This document shows positions 1 to 5,364 of a DNA stretch of 6,756 nt, one piece after another. The notes below the pieces were generated by a model. It made no database searches and had not been told where the DNA came from. It saw nothing but the letters and a program-made list of their open reading frames with translations. The stretch lies in contig JAPUKV010000055.1 of assembly GCA_027295475.1 (NCBI GenBank), forward strand, positions 1 to 6,756, written 5' to 3'. The DNA is from Pseudomonadota bacterium. Lineage in GTDB: Bacteria > Pseudomonadota > Gammaproteobacteria > Woeseiales > Woeseiaceae. How positions within the stretch are numbered: position 1 is the stretch's first letter; every line of letters begins with the position of its first letter. Made by a program: the position numbers and the translations under genes.

Positions 1-503
1 TCGTCCTGCCGGTCATCGGCATTCGCAAGATGGCTCATCAATCGCAAATCCCCGATGGCCCTGCACTCTCGTGCGCGATAGATGAGTGCCTGCGCATCGG
101 ACACACGAAAGCCCAGACGATTCATGCCGGTGTCGAATTTCAGCCAAATGGTCAGCCGTCCGGCTTCGAGCTGCTCCAGCAACTCGAATTGCTCGATGCA
201 ATGGACAACGATGTCGCAACCGGCATCGACTGCCATATCAAGATCTTCGCCGGTAAAAACACCTTCAAGTATTACGATCGGAGATTCGATACCGCCTTCG
301 CGCAATGCCTGCGCCTCGTTTAGGCGGGCAACAGCAAGGCTATCAGCATCAGCAAGCGTCTTCGCCACCGCAAGCATCCCGTGGCCATAGGCATTGGCTT
401 TAATGACGGCCATCACCCGGGTACCCGGCGCCATTTCGCGAATTACTTTGAGATTATGCTTGAGTGCGCCGAGCCTGATGACTGCCCGTGCCCCAAAAGT
501 CAC
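1..503 (-). CDS. alr: Alanine racemase, N-terminal part (cut by the left window edge)
   Basis: PLP-dependent enzyme that interconverts L- and D-alanine in the cytoplasm, supplying D-alanine for peptidoglycan. About 167 residues are visible of a family length near 360. Near residues 32-42 it reads AVIKANAYGHG, the PLP-binding motif, with Lys35 as the expected Schiff-base lysine. At 121-132 it reads LKFDTGMNRLGF, and at 156-161 MSHLAN, both typical of the N-terminal alpha/beta barrel. The catalytic tyrosine and the C-terminal beta domain lie outside the window. The start is GTG at 503-501, chosen because it gives the normal family N-terminus with the lysine at about position 35. It overlaps the dnaB stop in a GTGA tetranucleotide, so translation is probably coupled to dnaB. 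Alr rather than DadX is inferred from the dnaB neighbourhood. No defect is seen in the visible part. Confidence 0.96.
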   Translation of the reverse strand, partial: MTFGARAVIRLGALKHNLKVIREMAPGTRVMAVIKANAYGHGMLAVAKTLADADSLAVARLNEAQALREGGIESPIVILEGVFTGEDLDMAVDAGCDIVVHCIEQFELLEQLEAGRLTIWLKFDTGMNRLGFRVSDAQALIYRARECRAIGDLRLMSHLANADDRQD

Positions 504-1897
504 GGATAGGCCTCATCCGCGTAGGCTTCGGGAACCCAGTTCTCGAACTTCGTGAAGCGGCCGACAAATGTCAGGGGGAAATCCCCGATAGGGCCGTTGC
601 GCTGTTTGGCAATATTGATGTCTGCGATGCCTTTGCGCGGTGTATCCTGATTATAAACCTCCTCCCGGTAGATAAAGACAATCAGGTCCGCGTCCTGCTC
701 GATCGCACCTGACTCCCGGAGGTCCGACATTACGGGTCTTTTGTCCGTTCTTTGTTCCACACTGCGATTCAACTGAGACAGCGCAATGATCGGTAACTCG
801 AGTTCCTTGGCCAGCGCTTTGAGTGACCGGGAAATTTCGGATATTTCGGTAGCGCGATTTTCCGTGCTGCCATGAACCTGCATAAGCTGCAAGTAATCCA
901 CCACGATCAGGCCGAGGCCGTGCTCGCGTTTCAGACGTCTGGCCCGCGCACGAATTTCCGTCGGCGACAGAGACGCCGAATCATCGATGAAGATCGGTGC
1001 ATCCGACATTAGCTGCACGGCAGTATTAATGCGTGACCAGTCTTCGTCAGGAAAATTGCCGGTTCGCAGGTGCGTCTGATCGACACGTCCGAGTGATGAA
1101 ATCATCCGAAACGCCAGTTGCTGGGAAGGCATTTCCATGGAGAAGATTGCGGTCGGCACCTTGGCGCCAATCGCCGCGTTTTCTGCGATATTGACTGCAA
1201 GTGTTGATTTTCCCATCGAGGGCCGCCCCGCAATCACGATCAGCTCGCCCGCCTGTAAACCTGCCGTCAACTTGTCGAATTCGGTAAATCCGGTCGGGAT
1301 ACCGGTGATGTTGCCGCCCGACTGATGCAGAAGATCGATTCGATCTACTGCGTCAGGAAGAATGCTTTTCAGGTGCCTGAAGCCGACCTGCCCCCGTGAG
1401 CCTTTCTCGGCGATTTCAAATACCAGCCTTTCTGCCTCGTCGACGAGGTCGGAGGCGCTGCGTCCATCTGTGGCAAAAGCACTGCCGCTGATCTGGTTAC
1501 CGGCACTGATCAGGGATCTGAGCGTCGACCGCTCCCTGAGAATCCTGGCATAAGCGCGGACGTTTGCCGCACCTGGAGTCTCGTTGCTCAGCATTGCGAG
1601 GTATTCAAGGCCACCGGAGGCTTCGAGTTCGTCACGATTGTCCAGGAACTCGGACAGGGTAACGACGTCGCAGGGGTTGCTGGTTTCGGCGAGTTCCGCG
1701 ATACCGGCGAAAATCAGCCGGTGGTCTTTGCGGTAGAAGTCTGACGCAACGATCAGGTCGGCAACTTTATCCCACGCCGCGTTGTCGAGCATGAGGCCGC
1801 CAAGCAATGACTGCTCGGCCTCTATGGAATTCGGCGGCATCTTCAGCTGGTGTTCGGCTGAATCGATTGCTGCCCCGTCGTCCAGCGCTCGAACCAT
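500..1897 (-). CDS. dnaB: Replicative DNA helicase DnaB
   Basis: Hexameric 5'-3' helicase that unwinds the replication fork and recruits DnaG primase. The protein has 465 residues, close to the 471 of E. coli DnaB. An N-terminal domain (about 20-125, beginning PPNSIEAEQSLLGG) and a linker lead to the RecA-like motor domain from about 195. Walker A is GRPSMGKST at 224-232, SMEMP at 253-257 carries the presumed catalytic glutamate (Glu254), Walker B is IVVDYLQLM at 331-339, and 374-404 holds the DnaB signature (SQLNRSVEQR, SDLRESGAIEQDAD). KQRNGP at 431-436 is the C-terminal arginine-finger region. No intein interrupts these motifs, which are common intein sites. The ATG start is preceded by GAGGA (1911-1907), 9 bases upstream. 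The gene lies 133 bases after rplI and shares a 4-base overlap with alr. Confidence 0.98.
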   Translation of the reverse strand: MVRALDDGAAIDSAEHQLKMPPNSIEAEQSLLGGLMLDNAAWDKVADLIVASDFYRKDHRLIFAGIAELAETSNPCDVVTLSEFLDNRDELEASGGLEYLAMLSNETPGAANVRAYARILRERSTLRSLISAGNQISGSAFATDGRSASDLVDEAERLVFEIAEKGSRGQVGFRHLKSILPDAVDRIDLLHQSGGNITGIPTGFTEFDKLTAGLQAGELIVIAGRPSMGKSTLAVNIAENAAIGAKVPTAIFSMEMPSQQLAFRMISSLGRVDQTHLRTGNFPDEDWSRINTAVQLMSDAPIFIDDSASLSPTEIRARARRLKREHGLGLIVVDYLQLMQVHGSTENRATEISEISRSLKALAKELELPIIALSQLNRSVEQRTDKRPVMSDLRESGAIEQDADLIVFIYREEVYNQDTPRKGIADINIAKQRNGPIGDFPLTFVGRFTKFENWVPEAYADEAYP

Positions 1898-1912
1898 TCA
1901 GAAAAGTCCTCA

Positions 1913-1960
1913 GGCTATCGTCAGTTGTAGCTATCGCTAAATGTGGCTATCGCCAGTATC
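1913..1960. repeat. Three tandem 16-bp repeats just upstream of the dnaB ribosome binding site
   Basis: Plus-strand units 1913-1928, 1929-1944 and 1945-1960 each contain GCTATCG at the same phase (CTATCG at 1915, 1931 and 1947). The rest of each unit is partly conserved, with an A at unit position 11 in all three. Read on the dnaB strand, two units form small GATA-centred near-palindromes, GGC-GATA-GCC and AGC-GATA-GCT, where the outer pair changes from G/C to A/T together. The third (GAC-GATA-GCC) does not pair fully. The array ends 2 bases before the dnaB Shine-Dalgarno sequence. It could be a protein-binding site or part of the mRNA leader; the sequence does not decide between these. Confidence 0.7.
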
Positions 1961-2002
1961 GAGCGCTTTACGTCCGCCCTTCATCATGTTTTTTTAATCA
2001 TT

Positions 2003-2027
2003 CGACCCGGGTCGTAGTGTCACTACG
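2003..2027. repeat. Two abutting palindromes after rplI
   Basis: A perfect 12-bp palindrome CGACCCGGGTCG (2003-2014) shares its last two bases with a 15-bp inverted repeat CGTAGTG-T-CACTACG (2013-2027). The pair begins 3 bases after the rplI stop on the transcribed strand. As RNA the second would form a five-pair stem with a five-base loop. It is followed by an A-run, not a U-run, in the direction of transcription, so it does not look like an intrinsic terminator for rplI. An operator for dnaB or a decayed repeat element are possible readings. Confidence 0.55.
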
Positions 2028-2030
2028 GTA

Positions 2031-2492
2031 TCACATGACCGGCTCTTCGTCCGCGACGACTTTGACCGTGATTTCGGCATTTACATCCGAGTGAAAATGC
2101 AGGCCCACCGTAAAATCGCCCACCTCGTGGATGGGTCCGTCGGGCATGCGCACTTCGCTGCGCGCGATCTCGACGCCAACCTTTTCGCAGGCATCAGCGA
2201 TATCAATGGGACCCACCGAGCCGAACAACTTGCCCTCCGGGCCTACATTGGCTTGTATGACAAGCTCCATGCCCTGCACCAGCTCGGCGCGCGCATTGGC
2301 TGCAGCCAACTCCTCGGCCGCATGTTTTTCCAGGTCAGCGCGTCGGGCCTCAAATTCCGCAATGTTGTCCGGCGTGGCCAGTGATGCTTTGCCCGAGGGC
2401 AACAAGTAATTACGGCCGTAACCTGGCTTGACGGTGACCAGATCGCCGATATCGCCGAGATTCTCAACCTTGTCCAATAAAATAACGTTCAT
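2031..2492 (-). CDS. rplI: 50S ribosomal protein L9
   Basis: Large-subunit protein that binds 23S rRNA near the base of the L1 stalk and helps maintain reading frame. It has 153 residues, close to the 149 of E. coli. The N-terminal RNA-binding domain starts MNVILLDKVENLG and contains the L9 signature at 13-40 (GDIGDLVTVKPGYGRNYLLP followed by SGKASLAT). A long charged helix (about 41-75, rich in E, A and R) connects to the C-terminal domain (about 78-148), which ends with ITVKVVAD. The ATG start has AGGG at 2504-2501, 8 bases upstream. The gene follows the membrane-protein gene by 60 bases in the same direction and is most likely part of the rpsF operon. Confidence 0.98.
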   Translation of the reverse strand: MNVILLDKVENLGDIGDLVTVKPGYGRNYLLPSGKASLATPDNIAEFEARRADLEKHAAEELAAANARAELVQGMELVIQANVGPEGKLFGSVGPIDIADACEKVGVEIARSEVRMPDGPIHEVGDFTVGLHFHSDVNAEITVKVVADEEPVM

Positions 2493-2552
2493 ATTTCAAA
2501 CCCTGTTACCTGTCTCTTACGATTTGCCTGCCGCAATGTTCAGCGCAAGCAC

Positions 2553-3434
2553 TCATTTCTTGTCAATGCGAGGTCGATAGTTGAACCACGCATCTGTGTA
2601 ACCTATCACGCCGACCACAGTTATAAGCACCGGGCCCAGCAGTACCGTCAGCACATATACTGCCGCCAGCACAACCGTTGGCAGCCGCCCTGCGCGGCGC
2701 AACCAATGCAATAACGCCAGTCCCTGCAGCCAGAAAATTACGAACAGTACAAACGCAACATTCTGCACCCAGATTGCAGCGGTGATCATCGCCACTATCG
2801 ACGCCAGCGCTAAGGCCAGGGCCAGTATCCGGCCGAAATTCAAGTCCGAAAACCGGCCGAACCCGTCTGACTGGCCTGGCAGGCTGATGTAGGCTGCGTA
2901 TCCGGCCAGGAACGCAACGACATGCAACAACCAGCCGATCGAGACAAAAATCCCTGTCATCTGCGGTGCATACGGCAGCAGCTCGACAAATATTTCTGCC
3001 TCCTGCTGCAATCCGGCATCCCGCCACACACCGGCGAAATGCTCCAGCATGGCGTACCAATAGGCCGCGGGATCGCCAAGCACAACATACAATCCGGCGA
3101 TGACGACCATGGCCACGAGGACCGTGGTCTGCAACAGTAAGGTCAGTGACCTCATGCGTTGCAACAATAACGCCAGAACCATTCCCGGCAACCAGATCGT
3201 TAATACGACCTGAAACAATTGTGACACCGGCACTTTGCTAACAAGCGCTAGCGCCAGTATTGCGCCGAAACCGAACGCCGCCGAAACCGCCGCTCGTCCT
3301 GGGCCCCGAGTCAATACCAACAACACCAATATAGCGCTGCCCAGAATCTGCGTGATCGGCAGCAGGAACGAGGCAATCAAAATAAAGACTGCTCGCTCCG
3401 GTCGGGCAACCAGCCATGCGGCTAGCGGTTGCAC
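2553..3434 (-). CDS. Polytopic membrane protein, DUF2232 (YybS-like) family, function unknown
   Basis: A 293-residue hydrophobic protein with about eight likely membrane segments (roughly 15-41, 47-65, 72-91, 98-120, 159-184, 202-220, 223-245, 251-277). A more polar stretch at 121-158 (including EHFAGVWRDAGLQQEAE) lies between segments. The features QGLALLHWL (237-245) and the C-terminal GYTDAWFNYRPR (278-289) fit the DUF2232 proteins encoded between rpsR and rplI in Pseudomonas and relatives; the position supports this as much as the sequence does. I see no catalytic motif and the family has no established biochemical role known to me. The start is GTG (3434-3432), preceded by AAAGG 7 bases upstream, and lies 24 bases after the rpsR stop, so it should be co-transcribed with the ribosomal genes. 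Confidence 0.85.
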   Translation of the reverse strand: MQPLAAWLVARPERAVFILIASFLLPITQILGSAILVLLVLTRGPGRAAVSAAFGFGAILALALVSKVPVSQLFQVVLTIWLPGMVLALLLQRMRSLTLLLQTTVLVAMVVIAGLYVVLGDPAAYWYAMLEHFAGVWRDAGLQQEAEIFVELLPYAPQMTGIFVSIGWLLHVVAFLAGYAAYISLPGQSDGFGRFSDLNFGRILALALALASIVAMITAAIWVQNVAFVLFVIFWLQGLALLHWLRRAGRLPTVVLAAVYVLTVLLGPVLITVVGVIGYTDAWFNYRPRIDKK

Positions 3435-3458
3435 GCTCTTACCTTTACCCCGCGGACT

Positions 3459-3683
3459 TTAATGCCGGTCGGTATATGGCAGAAGTGCCAGATAACGAGC
3501 GCGTTTTACTGCTGTCGACAGTTGTCTCTGGTAATGGGCTTTCGTGCCCGTAATTCTACTAGGCACGATTTTTCCAGTCTCCGTGACATACGCCTTGAGC
3601 AAATTGAGATCCTTGTAATCGATCTCCGTGATGCCCTCGGCCGTGAAACGGCAATACTTGCGTCTCCGTGAATAACGACTCAT
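3459..3683 (-). CDS. rpsR: 30S ribosomal protein S18
   Basis: Small-subunit protein that forms a heterodimer with S6 and binds the central domain of 16S rRNA at the platform. At 74 residues it matches the usual length. It has the basic N-terminus [13 protein letters not shown], then [27 protein letters not shown] and the RNA-binding stretch [21 protein letters not shown]. The ATG start is preceded by GGAGA, 6 bases upstream, and lies 12 bases after the rpsF stop. No priB gene is present between rpsF and rpsR, unlike in enterics. Confidence 0.98.
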   Translation of the reverse strand: MSRYSRRRKYCRFTAEGITEIDYKDLNLLKAYVTETGKIVPSRITGTKAHYQRQLSTAVKRARYLALLPYTDRH

Positions 3684-3695
3684 ATCATTTCTCCG

Positions 3696-4415
3696 TCAGG
3701 CGCTCTTGGCTTCGGCCGCCGTATCCTCGGCTGCGTCTGCGGTGGATTCTTCAGTACTCGCGTCAGCACTGTCGTCTGTCTGCTCTGCTGCCGGTTTATC
3801 TGCAGGAGCTGCAGTGGGTTTTTCAGTGCTCGCCGCAGCACTGTCATCTGTCTGCTCTGCTGCCGGCTTATCTGCAGGAGCTGCAGTGGGTTTTTCAGTG
3901 CTCGCCGCAGCACTGTCATCTGTCTGCTCTGCTGCCGGTTCATCCGCGGGGGCTGTATCGTCTGCCGCTGCCTTTTTGTCGCCTTCGCCCGATGGGGCTG
4001 AGGATTTATCGCCGGTCTCTGTACGCATCGCGGATTCCGCGGCAGCTTTCGCATCACGCCGACGTTGTGACTCGCGTTCCTTGACTTTTTCTTCCTCTAC
4101 AGCGATCGACATTGGCGACGCTTCGGTGATTGCCTCTTTACGGCTAATCACAAGATTACGAAGCACGGCATCGTTGAAGCGAAATGCACTGGTGATTTCC
4201 GTCAGGACATCGTGATTGCACTCGACGTTCAGCAGAACGAAGTGCGCCTTGTGGGCTTTGTTGATCGGGTGAGCCAGCTGACGGCGACCCCAGTCTTCGA
4301 AGCGGTGAACCTTGCCACCTGAGTTAGTAACCATGCCCTGGTAGCGTTCCACCATGGCAGGTACCTGTTCGCTCTGGTCCGGATGAACCAGAAACACGAT
4401 TTCGTAGTGTCTCAT
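3696..4415 (-). CDS. rpsF: 30S ribosomal protein S6 with a long acidic repeat tail
   Basis: Small-subunit protein that pairs with S18 on the 30S platform. Residues 1-100 are an ordinary S6 fold: [19 protein letters not shown], then [22 protein letters not shown] (41-62) and [16 protein letters not shown] (78-93). The family is usually about 95-140 residues; this one has 239. After a charged, probably helical stretch (106-125, [17 protein letters not shown]) comes a low-complexity region rich in A, D, E, S, T and P. It includes three 24-residue repeats at 156-179, 180-203 and 204-227, each built around [10 protein letters not shown]. The tail is net acidic and probably disordered. It ends EAKSA, not the Glu-Glu end to which RimK adds glutamates in E. 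coli. The frame stays open and in phase with the S6 domain, so it is a real extension and not a frameshift. The ATG is preceded by AAGGGGAG (4426-4419). Confidence 0.97.
   Translation of the reverse strand: MRHYEIVFLVHPDQSEQVPAMVERYQGMVTNSGGKVHRFEDWGRRQLAHPINKAHKAHFVLLNVECNHDVLTEITSAFRFNDAVLRNLVISRKEAITEASPMSIAVEEEKVKERESQRRRDAKAAAESAMRTETGDKSSAPSGEGDKKAAADDTAPADEPAAEQTDDSAAASTEKPTAAPADKPAAEQTDDSAAASTEKPTAAPADKPAAEQTDDSADASTEESTADAAEDTAAEAKSA
3735..3950. repeat. 72-bp tandem repeat inside rpsF (three units)
   Basis: Three head-to-tail 72-bp units encode the three 24-residue repeats of the S6 tail. In a shifted register, plus-strand bases 3781-3852 and 3853-3924 are identical at 71 of 72 positions. 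The one change (T at 3795, C at 3867) is a synonymous lysine AAA/AAG difference. The outer flanks are more diverged. Near-perfect identity of the middle copies points to recent duplication or gene conversion; a unit length divisible by three keeps the frame open when copies are gained or lost. Each middle unit also contains two CTGCAG sites 3 bases apart. Confidence 0.93.
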
Positions 4416-4436
4416 TGTCTCCCCTTACGGATTACA

Positions 4437-4490
4437 GCCTCCCGGTCTGACCGGTGAGGCAAGAGGTTATCCCGCCACCATGACGGGGAT
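4437..4490 (-). promoter_or_regulatory. rpsF leader with two hairpins, candidate S6:S18 autoregulatory site
   Basis: On the transcribed strand the leader holds one hairpin at 4490-4469 (ATCCCCG / CGGGAT, one bulged base, 9-base loop) and a stronger one at 4460-4437. The latter is GCCTC-A-CCGGT, loop CAG, then ACCGG-GAGGC: ten pairs with a single bulged A next to CCG. It ends 21 bases before the start codon, just upstream of the Shine-Dalgarno sequence. Many bacteria have an RNA structure in the rpsF 5' leader that binds the S6:S18 complex and represses the operon, with a CCG element that mimics the 16S rRNA site. Position and a bulge-adjacent CCG fit that family. The match to its consensus is my inference. 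No convincing promoter could be picked in this gap; TTGCGC-17-TAGCAT on the same strand (about 4522-4494) is only a weak candidate. Confidence 0.45.
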
Positions 4491-4526
4491 GCGAATGCTA
4501 CCCAAGCAGGCAGGCCAGCGCAAGCC

Positions 4527-4601
4527 AAAAAACAGCAGGGGTCGAATCGCTAAGCCGCAATAGGGGTCGAACCGCTAGGCGAGCTTAGCGATTCGACCCC
4601 T
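4527..4601 (-). terminator. Possible intrinsic terminator after rlmB
   Basis: On the rlmB strand, AGGGGTCGAATCGCTAAGC (4601-4583) can pair perfectly over 19 bases with its complement at 4555-4537. Four bases later comes a run of six T (4532-4527). The loop is 27 bases and the T-run is slightly displaced, so efficiency is uncertain. In the opposite direction the hairpin 4559-4604 is followed by G then five T (4606-4610), so the element might work both ways. If active it would separate rnr-rlmB from the ribosomal protein operon. Confidence 0.4.
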
Positions 4602-4604
4602 ATT
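4537..4604. repeat. Three-armed inverted repeat (REP/BIME-like) overlapping the rlmB stop
   Basis: Plus-strand arm 1 (4537-4555, AGGGGTCGAATCGCTAAGC) is the exact reverse complement of arm 3 (4583-4601). Arm 2 (4562-4579) is a near copy of arm 1 with two changes. Arms 2 and 3 form a hairpin with 13 perfect outer pairs (4559-4571 with 4592-4604), one C-A mismatch, then 7 further pairs including one G-U, and loop CGAG. Arm 3 can therefore pair with arm 1 or arm 2 but not both. The outer sequence AATAGGGGTCGAA resembles short palindromic repeats that I recall near Y1-type (REP-associated) transposases in Proteobacteria; that link is from memory. No transposase is present in the window. Confidence 0.75.
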
Positions 4605-5364
4605 GTTTTTGTCGTCGTTGCCGAAGCACTTCGTACAGGCAGATGCCGGCAGCGACAGACACGTTCAGGCTGGCCACCTCGCCGCGCATCGGCAAGCTGA
4701 CGAGATTGCTGCATCGATTGGCGATGCCTTTGCCAAGACCCGAATTTTCACCACCCATGACGATCGCGACCGGGCCGGACAAATCGCAGTCGAACAGGCT
4801 CTCTTCAGCTTCATCACTGGTCCCGATCGCCCGGACCGAATAGTCCGATAACCAGGACAGCACCCGCCTCAGGTTGACGACGGGTACGAATGGCAGCGAC
4901 TCCGCTGCGCCGGCCGCGACCTTGCTCACGGTGGGCCCGAGCCCGGCGGCACCATGCCGCGGCACAATGACTGCATCAGCTCCGGCAGCCTCCGCGGTGC
5001 GCAGGCAGGCGCCGAGATTGTGCGGATCCTGAACCCCGTCCAGGACGAGTAACAGGAGCGGCGCGTCGGGGGACTCCGTGAGGCGTTGTTCGACCAGCGT
5101 TCGCAAACCAGCCTCGTCGAGCGTCGTGCTGCGCCTGATCTCTGCAACGACGCCCTGGTGCCGTGATTCGCCGCTTATCTGCTGCAATCGTGCGCGGTTG
5201 GCTGCCTGAATCTCGATGCCGAGTTCCCTGGCTTTGGCAATCAGAGACTCAACTCTGGGATTGGCAGTTTGATACTCGGCAAAGAGTTTTCTGACCTCGA
5301 CCTTGCGGCTCGCGAGGAGCTGCTCGACGGCACGAAGACCGCTGACAAAACGGGATTTACTCAA
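4600..5364 (-). CDS. rlmB: 23S rRNA (guanosine-2'-O-)-methyltransferase RlmB
   Basis: SPOUT (SpoU/TrmH) methyltransferase that uses S-adenosylmethionine to methylate the ribose of G2251 in 23S rRNA, in the peptidyl-transferase P loop. It has 254 residues against about 243 in E. coli. An N-terminal L30e-like substrate-binding domain (about 5-78, ending RHQGVVAEI) precedes the knotted catalytic domain. Motif 1 is DGVQDPHNLGACLR (109-122, with Asn116 and Arg122), motif 2 is IVMGGENSGLG (201-211, Glu206), and motif 3 is SLPMRGEVASLNVSVAAG (223-240, Ser232 and Asn234). The start is TTG at 5364-5362, supported by AAGGGG about 8 bases upstream and by alignment to the family N-terminus. It forms a TTGA overlap with the rnr stop. 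The stop codon TAG (4602-4600) lies inside the inverted-repeat element, so the last few residues (RQKQ) may be a product of its insertion. Confidence 0.96.
   Translation of the reverse strand: MSKSRFVSGLRAVEQLLASRKVEVRKLFAEYQTANPRVESLIAKARELGIEIQAANRARLQQISGESRHQGVVAEIRRSTTLDEAGLRTLVEQRLTESPDAPLLLLVLDGVQDPHNLGACLRTAEAAGADAVIVPRHGAAGLGPTVSKVAAGAAESLPFVPVVNLRRVLSWLSDYSVRAIGTSDEAEESLFDCDLSGPVAIVMGGENSGLGKGIANRCSNLVSLPMRGEVASLNVSVAAGICLYEVLRQRRQKQ

Noticed and set aside
1137..1325. Intein or other insertion in dnaB near Walker A
   Set aside because: The Walker A and downstream motifs are contiguous and the protein has normal length.
1996..2023. Sigma-70 promoter for dnaB using GTGACA as a -35
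   Set aside because: At 17-18 bases downstream there is only TGATTA/GATTAA, a poor -10, so it is not supported.
1990..2027. Intrinsic terminator after rplI
   Set aside because: The palindromes are followed by an A-run in the direction of transcription; the T-run is on the other strand and on the wrong side of the hairpin.
3735..3950. CRISPR-like array
   Set aside because: The units are contiguous without spacers and lie in frame inside a ribosomal protein gene.
3668..4215. Long open frames on the plus strand (3668-4084, 3706-4215) and an alternative minus frame (3680-4057) over rpsF
   Set aside because: They are shadows of the 72-bp repeat: a unit divisible by three with no stop stays open in several frames. 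Their translations are low-complexity A/S or Q/R repeats with no family resemblance, and the S6 frame is clearly the coding one.
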